A stretch of DNA of 64,000 nt from Flavobacteriaceae bacterium UBA3356. Lineage in GTDB: Bacteria; Bacteroidota; Bacteroidia; Flavobacteriales; Flavobacteriaceae. Position numbers and translations under genes: made by a program. Location of the stretch: assembly GCA_002360635.1 (NCBI GenBank), contig DEQW01000006.1, positions 152,135 to 216,134 of the forward strand. Reading direction: 5' to 3'. The notes beneath the pieces were generated by a model. That model saw only the letters and a program-made list of their open reading frames with translations. It did not search any database and was not told where the DNA came from. Of this stretch, positions 42,449 to 52,007 are shown piece after piece; the stretch's first letter is position 1, and each line of letters begins with the position of its first letter.

Positions 42449-44968
42449 ATGAAAAAAATTTTATTTCTGTTTGCCCTTTTATCTTCAATAATTTCAACTT
42501 CGCAAGAATATTCGGTTGATTTAGACTATTATCTTCCAGATTCAGTTACCTACAACCCCAATATTCCCACACCAAAAAGTATTATTGGTCACGAAGTAGG
42601 CGATTACCATATTACACACGATAAATTAGTACAGTATATGTACGCGGTTTCAAAATCTAGTGACCGTATAACAATAGAAAATAGAGATACAACATTTGAA
42701 GGCAGACCCTTACTCCTCTTGACGGTTACAGCACCGAGCAACCAAGCTACCATTGAAAATATTAGACAACAACATGTAAGTTTAACTGAAACGAATTCAG
42801 AAAAGCTTACTACCGAAACGATGCCTGCTGTTGTCTATCAAGGTTTTTCCATTCACGGAAACGAACCGAGCGGTTCTAATGCAGCATTGGCACTCGTTTA
42901 CTATCTAGCCGCTGCTCAAGGTGCAGCAATTGATAATTTATTAAATAACACTATTATTCTATTAGATCCTGCTTTTAATCCAGATGGTTTACAACGATTT
43001 GCTTATTGGGCAAATATGCACAAAAGTAGTACCCCAAATCCAGATCCGAACGATAGAGAGTTTGATGAAATTTGGCCAGGCGGACGTACCAACCATTATT
43101 GGTTTGATATGAATCGGGACTGGCTACCTGTACAATTACCAGAAAGCCGTGCTCGCATTGAGACGTTTCATAACTGGTACCCAAATATATTGACCGATCA
43201 TCACGAAATGGGTTCTAATGCCAGTTTCTTTTTTCAGCCGGGAATTCCATCGCGTACGCATCCACTTACGCCTAGCAAAAACCAAGAGTTAACCGGTGAC
43301 ATTGCAAAGTTCCATGCAAAAGCATTGGATAAAATTGGTAGCTTTTATTACACTGAAGAAAGCTTTGACGATTTTTACTACGGAAAAGGTTCCACTTTTC
43401 CCGATATAAATGGCTCGATAGGCATTCTTTTTGAACAAGCTTCTTCGCGTGGTTCTGCTCAAGAAACAAACAACGGGATATTAACTTTTCCTTTTACAAT
43501 TAGAAATCAATTTACAGCTGCACTTTCTACACTCGAAGCAGCTGTCGATATGAGAACAGAGTTACTAAATTACCAAAGAGAATTTTTTAAAAACGCAAGG
43601 AATGAAGTTTCAGGGAATAGTGCTATTCTTTTTGGAGACGAGCACAACGCTTCAAAAGTGTATCATTTAGCTGAAATCTTAAACCGTCATAAAATAACAT
43701 TTCACGAAGTAAAACAAGATATTGAAAAGGATGGGAAAACATATAAAAAAGGGATGTCCTACCTTATTCCGAAGCAACAAAAGCAGCAACGCTTAGTAAA
43801 AGCTATGTTTGAAAAACGCACCAAGTTTACAGATAGTTTGTTTTACGATGTTAGCGCGTGGACACTGCCTTTGGCTTTTAATCTCAATTATACTGAAAAT
43901 GCTACTATGGCGAATGCTGGTTCGCAAGTAACCAGTCTTGAAAAGAAACAAACAATACTTCCAAAGCAGTCCAACTACGCTTATTTAATGCAGTGGCACG
44001 ATTATTACACCCCTAAAGCGTTGAATATGATCTTACAAAAAGGTATTCGTGCAAAAGTGGGCATGAAGCCCTTCTCTATGGGGAATCAAAAATATGATTA
44101 TGGGACTATTCTTATTCCAGTTCAAAATCAAAAGCTATCCAAGAAAGAGCTTTTTGAGTTTATAAAAACCGTAAGCAAAGAATCTCACGCAACAATCGAT
44201 GCTGTTGAAACAGGACTGACCAAAGGAATTGATTTAGGAAGCAACCAATTTAGGTCGTTAGACATACCAAAAGTAGCCATGATTATAGGCGAAGGTATAA
44301 ACCCTTATGATGCCGGTGAAATTTGGCACCTATTCGATACGCGTTATGCCATGCAACTCACCAAACTGGATACCCGCAATTTTGAGCGCACAGACTTAAG
44401 CCGCTACACAGATATTATTTTACCCAATAGCTGGGGCCAGGCGTTGGATAGCACCGACGCACAAAAACTAAAGACCTGGGTTAGAAACGGAGGCACTCTA
44501 ATAGGTTATAAAAACGCAGGTAAATGGTTTGAAAAAAATAAACTTCTAAAGGCTAAGTTTAAAACAAAGAAGGACACTGCCCAAGCTATTTCTTTTGAAG
44601 ATAAAAGCAATTATTTTGGCGCTAAGGTAATTGGTGGAGCTATTTTCGAAACAAAATTGGACCGTTCTCACCCTATTGCATTTGGGTATAGCAATAGCAC
44701 ACTCCCGGTTTTTAGAAATTCCACTATTTTCATGGAAGCTGATGTAAATAGTTACAACAACCCTATTCAATACACCGAAACACCCTTGTTGAGTGGTTAC
44801 ATTTCTAAACCAAATTTAGAGGAACTTAAAAACACATCTTCATTTAAAAAAGCATCGTTAGGACGTGGTGAAGTTCTTTATTTTACTGATAATACAAATT
44901 TCAGGGCTTTTTGGTACGGTACCAATAAACTACTAATGAATGCCATATTTTTTGGCGATAAAATGTAA
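42449..44968 (+). CDS. M14-family zinc carboxypeptidase, exported
   Basis: An 839-aa protein with a signal peptide (to about residue 19). Zinc ligands are H136 and E139 in IHGNEPSG, and H251 or H252 in TDHHEMGSN; the catalytic Glu is E329 in GILFEQASSRG. After the M14 domain, about 500 residues form a second globular region (PKVAMIIGEGINPYDAGEIWHLFDTRY) that looks like a glutamine-amidotransferase-like fold. It should cleave peptides in the periplasm or outside the cell. Its position between a PUR gene and a glycosyltransferase gives no further clue. Confidence 0.9.
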   Translation: MKKILFLFALLSSIISTSQEYSVDLDYYLPDSVTYNPNIPTPKSIIGHEVGDYHITHDKLVQYMYAVSKSSDRITIENRDTTFEGRPLLLLTVTAPSNQATIENIRQQHVSLTETNSEKLTTETMPAVVYQGFSIHGNEPSGSNAALALVYYLAAAQGAAIDNLLNNTIILLDPAFNPDGLQRFAYWANMHKSSTPNPDPNDREFDEIWPGGRTNHYWFDMNRDWLPVQLPESRARIETFHNWYPNILTDHHEMGSNASFFFQPGIPSRTHPLTPSKNQELTGDIAKFHAKALDKIGSFYYTEESFDDFYYGKGSTFPDINGSIGILFEQASSRGSAQETNNGILTFPFTIRNQFTAALSTLEAAVDMRTELLNYQREFFKNARNEVSGNSAILFGDEHNASKVYHLAEILNRHKITFHEVKQDIEKDGKTYKKGMSYLIPKQQKQQRLVKAMFEKRTKFTDSLFYDVSAWTLPLAFNLNYTENATMANAGSQVTSLEKKQTILPKQSNYAYLMQWHDYYTPKALNMILQKGIRAKVGMKPFSMGNQKYDYGTILIPVQNQKLSKKELFEFIKTVSKESHATIDAVETGLTKGIDLGSNQFRSLDIPKVAMIIGEGINPYDAGEIWHLFDTRYAMQLTKLDTRNFERTDLSRYTDIILPNSWGQALDSTDAQKLKTWVRNGGTLIGYKNAGKWFEKNKLLKAKFKTKKDTAQAISFEDKSNYFGAKVIGGAIFETKLDRSHPIAFGYSNSTLPVFRNSTIFMEADVNSYNNPIQYTETPLLSGYISKPNLEELKNTSSFKKASLGRGEVLYFTDNTNFRAFWYGTNKLLMNAIFFGDKM

Positions 44969-45011
44969 CTATTATCTATTTCAACTTTAATATTACCTCT
45001 AATTTACACCA

Positions 45012-46004
45012 GTGAAAGTAGCTGTAGTCATACTCAATTGGAATGGAAAAGAGCTTTTACAAAAGTTTTTACCATCAGTACTTTCTTTTTCTGAAGAAGC
45101 GACTGTTTACGTAGCAGATAATGCCTCTACCGATGACTCGGTTTCATTTATAAAAAACAATTTTCCTGAAGTTATAATCATTCAGAATAAAACAAATGGA
45201 GGTTATGCCAAAGGCTATAACGATGCCCTTAAAAACCTACAAGAGAATATTTTTGTTTTACTGAATAGCGATGTGGAAGTAACTCAAAACTGGCTCTCCC
45301 CTATTCTGAAAGCTTTTAAAAAAGAACCCGACCTTGTAGCAGCGCAACCTAAAATACTTGATTACAAAAACAAAGATTATTTTGAATATGCTGGTGCCGC
45401 AGGTGGCTATATTGATAAATTGGGATATCCTTTTTGTCGTGGCCGTATTTTCAACACTATTGAAAAGGACACTGGACAGTATGATGATACAAAAAAAATA
45501 TTCTGGGCGAGTGGTGCTTGTCTTTTCATTAAAAGAGAATCTTTCCAAAAAGCGGAAGGTTTTGATGAGGATTTTTTTGCCCATCAAGAAGAAATTGACC
45601 TTTGTTGGAGGTTACAAACCAATGGTGGGATTATAAAATATATAGGTACATCAAAAGTGTATCACGTTGGCGGTGCGACTTTAACTGCAGCAAATTCAAG
45701 AAAAACCTTCTATAATTTTAGAAACACATTATTAATGCTATTTAAAAATGTAGGGGGCGCAACTGTTTATTTTTTGCTACTAACGAGAATGATTCTAGAT
45801 GGTCTGGCAGCATTCCAATTTTTATTTCAAGGAAAATTTAAACATATATTTGCAATTCTTAAAGCACATATTAGCTTTTATCGTCTTTTCTTTACATTTC
45901 TGAAAAAGAGAAAAATACATGCTTCAAAATTTAAATATTATTCCTTAAAATCTGTTGTTTGGTCATATTTTGTCCAAAACAAACACCGTTTTAACGACCT
46001 CTAA
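45012..46004 (+). CDS. Family 2 glycosyltransferase
   Basis: A 330-aa enzyme with a GT-A fold: VAVVILNWNGKELLQKFLPSV, ATVYVADNASTDDSVSF (nucleotide-binding), NGGYAKGYNDALKN, and the metal-binding acidic pair in LLNSDVEV, followed by GASG-type ASGACLFIKRESF and FDEDFFAHQEEIDLCWRLQTNGG. The C-terminus carries a membrane-associating hydrophobic segment. Such enzymes transfer sugars for cell-surface glycans. It starts with GTG at 45012, 43 bp after the peptidase gene. Confidence 0.9.
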   Translation: MKVAVVILNWNGKELLQKFLPSVLSFSEEATVYVADNASTDDSVSFIKNNFPEVIIIQNKTNGGYAKGYNDALKNLQENIFVLLNSDVEVTQNWLSPILKAFKKEPDLVAAQPKILDYKNKDYFEYAGAAGGYIDKLGYPFCRGRIFNTIEKDTGQYDDTKKIFWASGACLFIKRESFQKAEGFDEDFFAHQEEIDLCWRLQTNGGIIKYIGTSKVYHVGGATLTAANSRKTFYNFRNTLLMLFKNVGGATVYFLLLTRMILDGLAAFQFLFQGKFKHIFAILKAHISFYRLFFTFLKKRKIHASKFKYYSLKSVVWSYFVQNKHRFNDL

Positions 46005-46056
46005 TAAATTTTACTTAAAGTATTGTTAATCGTTATCACGCTATTCTTCCTTTTAA

Positions 46057-46064
46057 TAATTTTG
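46057..46064 (+). promoter_or_regulatory. -7 promoter box for the OmpA-family gene
   Basis: TAATTTTG, a perfect TAnnTTTG match, 26 nt before the ATG at 46091. Confidence 0.5.
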
Positions 46065-46090
46065 GATGACAATTAAACAACTTAATAATT

Positions 46091-46951
46091 ATGAAAAAAA
46101 TATTGATTCTAGCAGTTTGCTCTGGTCTTTTATTTACTTCGTGTGTTTCAAAAAAGAAATATGCTGAGTTACAAGACAAGCAAGAAAAAACACAAGATCT
46201 ATTAAATACAGCAACAGTTAAATTAAACGATTGCCTTTCTGAAAAATCAGGATTAGAAGCTCAAAATAGTTCATTAAAGAGCCAAGTAGCTTCGTTAAAT
46301 GCTACCAATGGAGATTTAATAAGACAAATTGGAGACTTTACTGACCTTACTAAAAAAGGTGCTGAAAATTTAGAAAAGTCTTTAGAGAGTTTAAAGGAAA
46401 AAGACTTAACAATTCGTAAACTTCAAGATGCGGTTACACGTCGTGACTCTGTAAACCTTGCGTTAGTGCAAAGTTTAAAAGGCGCGATTGGAAACCTAGA
46501 CGACGAGGATATCGAGATTAGCGTTGAAAAAGGTGTGGTTTATGTGAATATATCTGACAAACTATTATTCCGTAGCGGAAGTTACCAAATCACTAGCAAA
46601 GCTCGTGAAGTGCTTGGTAAAGTAGCTACTGTAGTTAAAAACAAGCCTGATTTCGAATTTTTAGTTGAAGGTCACACAGATACAGATCCAATTAGCACAG
46701 GCTGTATTAAAGACAACTGGGATTTAAGTGTACTTCGTGCAACAGCAGTTGTAAGAACACTTCAAGACGACTTTGGAGTTGCCCCAGCACGTATGACAGC
46801 TGGAGGACGTAGTGAGTATGTTCCAATTGCCGGCAATGATACTTCTGCAGGAAAGGCTAAAAACCGTAGAACGCGTATTGTAGTATTACCAAAGATTGAC
46901 CAATTCTACAATATGATTGAAGAAGGTTTAAAAGACCCAAAAATTAACTAA
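46091..46951 (+). CDS. OmpA-family lipoprotein with coiled coil
   Basis: A 286-aa lipoprotein (lipobox FTSC, Cys18). Residues about 25-125 are a heptad-rich coiled coil (LEAQNSSLKSQVASLNATNGDL), then an OmpA peptidoglycan-binding domain from about residue 140: LLFRSGSYQITSKAREVLGKV, EFLVEGHTDTDPISTGCIKDNWDLSVLRATAVVRTLQ and AGGRSEYVPIAGN. It should tie the outer membrane to peptidoglycan. A perfect short palindrome, TAAGATTTT-C-AAAATCTTA, overlaps its stop codon. Confidence 0.92.
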   Translation: MKKILILAVCSGLLFTSCVSKKKYAELQDKQEKTQDLLNTATVKLNDCLSEKSGLEAQNSSLKSQVASLNATNGDLIRQIGDFTDLTKKGAENLEKSLESLKEKDLTIRKLQDAVTRRDSVNLALVQSLKGAIGNLDDEDIEISVEKGVVYVNISDKLLFRSGSYQITSKAREVLGKVATVVKNKPDFEFLVEGHTDTDPISTGCIKDNWDLSVLRATAVVRTLQDDFGVAPARMTAGGRSEYVPIAGNDTSAGKAKNRRTRIVVLPKIDQFYNMIEEGLKDPKIN

Positions 46952-46976
46952 GATTTTCAAAATCTTAAAATAATTT

Positions 46977-47004
46977 AAAACCCGGCAAATTGCCGGGTTT
47001 TTTT
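46977..47004 (+). terminator. Intrinsic terminator after the OmpA-family gene
   Basis: AAAACCCGGCA (46977-46987), loop AAT, TGCCGGGTTTT (46991-47001) and further T residues, 26 nt past the stop. Confidence 0.9.
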
Positions 47005-47023
47005 AGCTACTTTAGTAATACAC

Positions 47024-47509
47024 ATGAAAAAGGATGAGGACAATATCATTGAGCAATTTTATCAGGCATTTGAAAACTTAGACGCCGAACGAATGGTTGA
47101 AACTTACCACGACGATGTAACTTTTGAAGATCCAGCTTTTGGTGTATTACGAGGTGAAAAGGCAAAAAATATGTGGCGTATGCTTTGTAGTTCCCAACAA
47201 GGAAAGGATTTTAAAGTGAAAACCACGCATATAGAATATACTCCCGAGAAAGGAACCGCACGATGGGAAGCGTACTATACCTTCGGGAAAAAACAAAGAA
47301 AAGTCCATAACGTAATCAATGCAAAATTTGAGTTTAAAGACGGCAAAATTATCAACCATCTGGACCGCTTCAACCTTTACAAATGGTCTAAACAATCAAT
47401 GGGAATTACAGGTTTTTTATTGGGGTGGACCGCTTTTTTTAAAAAGAAACTCAACAAACAAACCCATATGCGTCTTTCTCAATTTGAACAAAACAACAGA
47501 AAAAAATAG
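47024..47509 (+). CDS. NTF2-like (SnoaL-type) protein
   Basis: A 161-aa protein with the NTF2 cone fold: IIEQFYQAFENLDAERMVETYHDDVTFEDPAFGVLRGEKAKNMWRML at the start, central strands RWEAYYTFGKKQRKVHNVINAKFEFKDGKIINHLDRFNLYKW, then a hydrophobic, basic C-terminal tail. It may bind a small hydrophobic ligand or act as an isomerase or dehydratase; no catalytic Asp/His pair can be fixed by eye. It is 4 bp from the next gene. Confidence 0.85.
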   Translation: MKKDEDNIIEQFYQAFENLDAERMVETYHDDVTFEDPAFGVLRGEKAKNMWRMLCSSQQGKDFKVKTTHIEYTPEKGTARWEAYYTFGKKQRKVHNVINAKFEFKDGKIINHLDRFNLYKWSKQSMGITGFLLGWTAFFKKKLNKQTHMRLSQFEQNNRKK

Positions 47510-47513
47510 CACT

Positions 47514-47855
47514 ATGGAACCTATAACTACAAATTGGACGCGCGAAGAACTAAAGGCATATATTTTATTGTACTGTGCACACGCAGATTTTATTGAAACC
47601 CAAAAGGAAGTTGATTATATAAAATCTAAGGTAAGTGAAGTTGACTATAAAAAAATTCACAAAGAATTTGAAGAAGACAGTGACTATGAGAGTATTCAGA
47701 AAATTGAATATACGATAGAAAAGTACAAGTACACCAAGGAAGAGATACACACGCTGTTTAAACGTATTAAAGAGCTGTTTTACCTAGACGGAACTTACAC
47801 TGCTGCTGAACAGAGTATTTTTATAGGGCTTAAGCATTTATTGGGGAAAAATTAA
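47514..47855 (+). CDS. Acidic helical protein, TerB-like
   Basis: A 113-aa protein of helices only, from the ATG at 47514. The segment ELKAYILLYCAHADFIETQKEVDYIKSKV and the later helix EIHTLFKRIKELFYLDGTYTAAEQSIFIGLKHLL resemble TerB-type repeats, and many Asp/Glu could bind a metal. The match is to general pattern only, so the family is tentative. It lies 4 bp after the NTF2-like gene and overlaps the convergent Sua5-type gene by 4 bp. Earlier in-frame starts fall inside the previous gene and are rejected. Confidence 0.65.
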   Translation: MEPITTNWTREELKAYILLYCAHADFIETQKEVDYIKSKVSEVDYKKIHKEFEEDSDYESIQKIEYTIEKYKYTKEEIHTLFKRIKELFYLDGTYTAAEQSIFIGLKHLLGKN

Positions 47856-48469
47856 ATTTCCAAGCTACCTTTTCCTTCCCTAATCAACACTGGCTCATCT
47901 TCTGTTAAATCAATTACCGTGGAAGGTACATTATCACCATAACCACCATCTACAACTACATCGACCAACTTTTCCCATTTTTCAAAAATAAGTTCTGGAT
48001 CGGTTGTATACTCAATTACTTCGTCTTCATCTTTAATAGATGTTGAAATGATTGGATTGCCCAATTCTCTAACAATAGCACGCGTAATATTGTTATCTGG
48101 CACGCGAATACCCACTTCTTTTTTCTTTTTAAAAACCGTAGGCAAATTATTGTTTCCAGGAAGTATAAATGTGTAAGGCCCCGGCAATGCCCGCTTTAAA
48201 ATTTTAAAAGTAGATGTGTTTATTTGCCGTACGTAGTCTGAAAGATTACTTAAATCTTCACAAACAAATGAAAAATTAGCCTTTTCAAGTTTTACACCTT
48301 TTAATTGTGCTACCCGTTCCAACGCTCTAGTATTGGTAATATCGCACCCTAAGGCATATACCGTATCGCTGGGATAAATAATCAATCCTCCATCTCTAAT
48401 AATTTTTACAATCCTCTTTACCTCCTTAGGGTTTGGGTTCTCTTCGTATAGTTTTATAAATTCTGCCAT
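47852..48469 (-). CDS. L-threonylcarbamoyladenylate synthase (Sua5/YciO/YrdC type)
   Basis: A 205-aa YrdC-domain protein: RIVKIIRDGGLIIYPSDTVYALGCDITNTRALERVAQLKG, FSFVCEDLSNLSDYVRQIN, ALPGPYTFILPG, and RVPDNNITRAIVRELGNPIISTSIKDED. This fold makes the threonylcarbamoyl-AMP used for tRNA t6A37. The KGV(K) segment differs a little from canonical KxR active-site loops, as in YciO, so an alternative YciO role cannot be excluded. The convergent TerB-like gene overlaps by 4 bp. Confidence 0.85.
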   Translation of the reverse strand: MAEFIKLYEENPNPKEVKRIVKIIRDGGLIIYPSDTVYALGCDITNTRALERVAQLKGVKLEKANFSFVCEDLSNLSDYVRQINTSTFKILKRALPGPYTFILPGNNNLPTVFKKKKEVGIRVPDNNITRAIVRELGNPIISTSIKDEDEVIEYTTDPELIFEKWEKLVDVVVDGGYGDNVPSTVIDLTEDEPVLIREGKGSLEI

Positions 48470-48606
48470 AGCTTATTTTTTTCGGGTAAATTAAAGATAC
48501 CTTTAATCTTTCTTTTTTTCAAGTTATTCTTAAATATCTATTCTCAATAAATGCAATCTATTATATAATTAAGCGTTGTAACACAATAGAAATTAAATTG
48601 ACTTCA

Positions 48607-49488
48607 ATGAAAAAAGGCATCCTCACTATACTATTTGCAATTAGCCTGCTTTTTATAGCCTGCAGTGGAGAAAGTAACCCTGAAATTGAAAATGATAATC
48701 AACCACTTGCCGAAAAAACCGAATTAAACGTTTCGTATGGTGAAAACCAACAACAAGTGTACGATATATATTTACCTAAAGGCAGATCTTCTGAAAAAAC
48801 AAAAGTTATTATTCTTATTCACGGTGGTGGCTGGATAGAAGGCGATAAGGAAGATATGGGCGCATATATTCCTATTTTAAAGGAAAAACATCCCGACCAT
48901 GCCATAGTTAACGTGAATTATGTGTTGGCAAACCCACCTGCAATCCCCGCTTTTCCAAATCAGTTTTTAGATTTAGACCAAGTAATAAAGCAACTAATAC
49001 AACAAAGTGAAGAATTGGAAATTCTCCCCGAGTTTGGTTTAATTGGTGCAAGTGCAGGAGCACATATAGCTTTACAATATGATTACGTCTATGATACCGA
49101 AGATAGGGTGAAAATGGTTTGTGATATTGTGGGACCAACAGATTTTACCGATCCATTTTATACCGAAAACCCAAGTTTTGAAGCATTGCTCAATGCGTTA
49201 GTAGATGAAACTGCTTATCCCGAAAGTACAAATTTTGCTGAGCAGCTGAGCCCTTCGCTGCAAGTAACCAATAAAAGTAGCCCGACTATTTTATTTTATG
49301 GAGACGAAGACCCTTTGGTGCCGTTGAGCAACGGTGAAAAACTTCATACCGAACTATCAAATAAATTAGTGACCAACAGTTTTACGATATATAGCGGTGG
49401 TCACGGAAATTGGAGTGATTCTTCAAACTTAGATTTACAGTTACAATTAAGTTCGTTCATAAAAGAACATCTTCCCATTTCTGAATAG
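48607..49488 (+). CDS. Alpha/beta-hydrolase lipoprotein
   Basis: A 293-aa lipoprotein from the ATG at 48607, with lipobox IACS (Cys19). The fold has the oxyanion-hole motif HGGGW (H72), nucleophile elbow GASAGAH (S149), acid DEDPLVP, and base His in GGHGNW. It resembles the hormone-sensitive-lipase/feruloyl-esterase group and probably cleaves an ester in the periplasm or at the cell surface. Nothing adjacent tells the substrate. Confidence 0.88.
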   Translation: MKKGILTILFAISLLFIACSGESNPEIENDNQPLAEKTELNVSYGENQQQVYDIYLPKGRSSEKTKVIILIHGGGWIEGDKEDMGAYIPILKEKHPDHAIVNVNYVLANPPAIPAFPNQFLDLDQVIKQLIQQSEELEILPEFGLIGASAGAHIALQYDYVYDTEDRVKMVCDIVGPTDFTDPFYTENPSFEALLNALVDETAYPESTNFAEQLSPSLQVTNKSSPTILFYGDEDPLVPLSNGEKLHTELSNKLVTNSFTIYSGGHGNWSDSSNLDLQLQLSSFIKEHLPISE

Positions 49489-49505
49489 GAAAGGGAGGCT
49501 ATACC

Positions 49506-51821
49506 TTAAATAACTTCCAGTTTAGCGAACCGAAGCAATAATTTTTTAAGGCCTCCATTTTCAAACTGAATTTCTGCCTTTGTATCTGCGCCTTTTCCTT
49601 CTATTGAAAGAATTTTTCCTTTTCCGAAACGAACGTGCTCAACCATGGTGCCCACATCAAGATTAGCTGATTTGGGATCAAAATTTTTGTCTGTATCACT
49701 TGAAATAGGTTTTAAGCGCCTTAGTTTTCTTAGTTGAGCTTCACTTGGTCCCTTTGGTGGTGTTCCCGTTTTGGGCTTATTCAATCGAAGTTTACTTTTA
49801 TCAACTTCATCAAAAATATCAGCATCAATCAGGGGTTTAAAGCGGTTTTCTGTTTTTGGAGTTAAATACTCTAAAAAGCTTTCGTCAATTTCTTCCAAGA
49901 AACGGCTGGGCTCTGCGTCTATCAATTTTCCCCATCGATACCTAGATTGTGTATAGGTTAAGTATGCTTGTTTCTCCGCCCGGGTTAAGGCTACATAAAA
50001 TAACCGGCGCTCTTCTTCCAGTTCTGCACGGCTGTTCATATTCATCCCGCTGGGAAACAGATCTTCTTCCAAACCTACAATGTAAACATATGGAAACTCA
50101 AGGCCTTTCGCCAAATGCACGGTCATGAGTGCCACCTTGTTATCATCACCTTTTTCATTGTCCAAGTCGGTTGCCAGAGCTACATCTTCTAAAAATTCAG
50201 CTAATGACCCTGTGGTATCTGCCAATTCTTTTTGCTCTTCCACAAAGTCACGCATCCCGTTCAATAATTCCTCTATATTTTCTATACGGGCAATCCCTTC
50301 GGGGGTTCCGTCTTTTTTAAGCTCTTGGAGCAAGCCTGTTTTTTTAGCTACATGCTCTGCAACTTGAAACGCATCTTGATTTTTATTTAATATTTGAAAA
50401 CTTTGTATCATCGTCACAAAGTCTTCTAGCTTTCCTTGTGTCCCCTTATTGATCTTTAGGTTGATCTTATCCAGGTTTTGCATCACTTCAAAAATAGAAC
50501 GGTTGTAGTGGTTGGCAGCAACGGTAAGCCGTTCCATAGTAGTCTGCCCTATTCCTCTTGCTGGATAATTAATTACGCGTTTTAAAGCTTCTTCGTCTTT
50601 AGGGTTCAAGATAAGACGTAAATAAGCTATTACATCCTTAATTTCTTTCCGTTGGTAAAAACTTAAGCCTCCATAAATTCGATAGGGAATATCGCGTTTC
50701 CGCAAGGCATCTTCAATGGCACGCGACTGTGCATTGGTACGATACAAGACAGCAAAATCACTATGGTTAAGTTGATTGTTCATCGCTGTTTCAAAAATGG
50801 AACTGGCTACAAAACGGCCCTCGTCACCATCGGTCATCGTGCAATTTACCTTAATTTTATTTCCTTCATCATTGGCAGTCCAAACAATTTTTTCAAGTCT
50901 CGTTTTATTCTTTTCAATTATGCTGTTAGCTGCATTTACGATGTTTTTGGTAGAACGGTAATTCTGCTCAAGCCTATACATTTTAACATCGTCATAATCT
51001 TTCTGGAAATTTAAGATGTTATTGATATTTGCTCCCCTAAACGCATAAATACTTTGCGCATCATCCCCTACCACACATATATTTTGAAACCGATCACTCA
51101 ACGCCTTTACAATTAAGTACTGGCTGTGGTTGGTATCTTGATACTCGTCCACTAAAATATACCGGAATCGATTTTGATAATGCATTAATACCTCTGGAAA
51201 ACGGGTAAGCAATTCGTTGGTTTTCAGCAGGAGATCATCAAAATCCATTGCTCCTGCTTTAAAGCAACGCTCCACATAGTTATTGTAAATATCGCCCAAC
51301 CGTGGCATTTTTGCCATGGCATCGGCTTCCATTAATTCTGGGTTATTGAAATAAGCCTTAACGGTTATTAAACTATTTTTATATGAAGAAATACGGGAAT
51401 AAACCTGTTTGTATTTATACACATCTTTATCAAGCTGCATTTCCTTAATTACAGCCCGGATTACACTATGTGAATCCTGTGTGTCGTAAATGGTAAAATT
51501 TGAAGGATACCCTAAACGATGGCCCTCAAACCGGAGTATTTTTGCAAAAACACTGTGAAATGTTCCCATCCACAAATTCTTAGCTTCACTACTACCAACA
51601 ATTTGGGAAATTCGTCCTTTCATTTCCCGTGCCGCTTTATTGGTAAAAGTTAACGCCAAAATGTTAAAGGGATCGACACCTTGCGACATAAGGTAGGCAA
51701 TACGGTATGTTAACACCCGGGTTTTGCCAGAACCAGCACCGGCAATTACAATCATAGCACCATCTTTTTGAAGCACTGGCGCGCGTTGGGCATCGTTTAA
51801 CTGTTCAAGGTACTCTTGCAA
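49506..51821 (-). CDS. UvrD/PcrA-type ATP-dependent DNA helicase
   Basis: A 771-aa superfamily 1 helicase. The motifs run in order: AGAGSGKTRVL (Walker A, residues 27-34), ALTFTNKAAREM, ILVDEYQDTN (Walker B), VVGDDAQSIYAFRGA, LEQNYRSTKNIVNAAN, and the C-terminal VALMTVHLAKGLEFPYVYI and RRLFYVALTRAEKQAYLTYTQSR, with a tudor-like tail (VGTMVEHVRFGKGKILSIEGKG). It unwinds DNA in repair and replication. Length and tail fit PcrA/UvrD, not RecB or Rep. Confidence 0.95.
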   Translation of the reverse strand: MQEYLEQLNDAQRAPVLQKDGAMIVIAGAGSGKTRVLTYRIAYLMSQGVDPFNILALTFTNKAAREMKGRISQIVGSSEAKNLWMGTFHSVFAKILRFEGHRLGYPSNFTIYDTQDSHSVIRAVIKEMQLDKDVYKYKQVYSRISSYKNSLITVKAYFNNPELMEADAMAKMPRLGDIYNNYVERCFKAGAMDFDDLLLKTNELLTRFPEVLMHYQNRFRYILVDEYQDTNHSQYLIVKALSDRFQNICVVGDDAQSIYAFRGANINNILNFQKDYDDVKMYRLEQNYRSTKNIVNAANSIIEKNKTRLEKIVWTANDEGNKIKVNCTMTDGDEGRFVASSIFETAMNNQLNHSDFAVLYRTNAQSRAIEDALRKRDIPYRIYGGLSFYQRKEIKDVIAYLRLILNPKDEEALKRVINYPARGIGQTTMERLTVAANHYNRSIFEVMQNLDKINLKINKGTQGKLEDFVTMIQSFQILNKNQDAFQVAEHVAKKTGLLQELKKDGTPEGIARIENIEELLNGMRDFVEEQKELADTTGSLAEFLEDVALATDLDNEKGDDNKVALMTVHLAKGLEFPYVYIVGLEEDLFPSGMNMNSRAELEEERRLFYVALTRAEKQAYLTYTQSRYRWGKLIDAEPSRFLEEIDESFLEYLTPKTENRFKPLIDADIFDEVDKSKLRLNKPKTGTPPKGPSEAQLRKLRRLKPISSDTDKNFDPKSANLDVGTMVEHVRFGKGKILSIEGKGADTKAEIQFENGGLKKLLLRFAKLEVI

Positions 51822-52007
51822 TTTTGTTTGTTTTTTCTGAAAATTTCCGAAGCTGAAAAATACTTAAAATCAATTAAAACAATAAGCGGTTTTCCTATAA
51901 TTTATAAACAAAACGGTGTCTTGTCTTTTCTGTAAAAACAAGTATCTTTAGTTTTCAAAAGCATTGTAACATTATCGCTTTCATAACTTCATAAATTATT
52001 TTTATTA

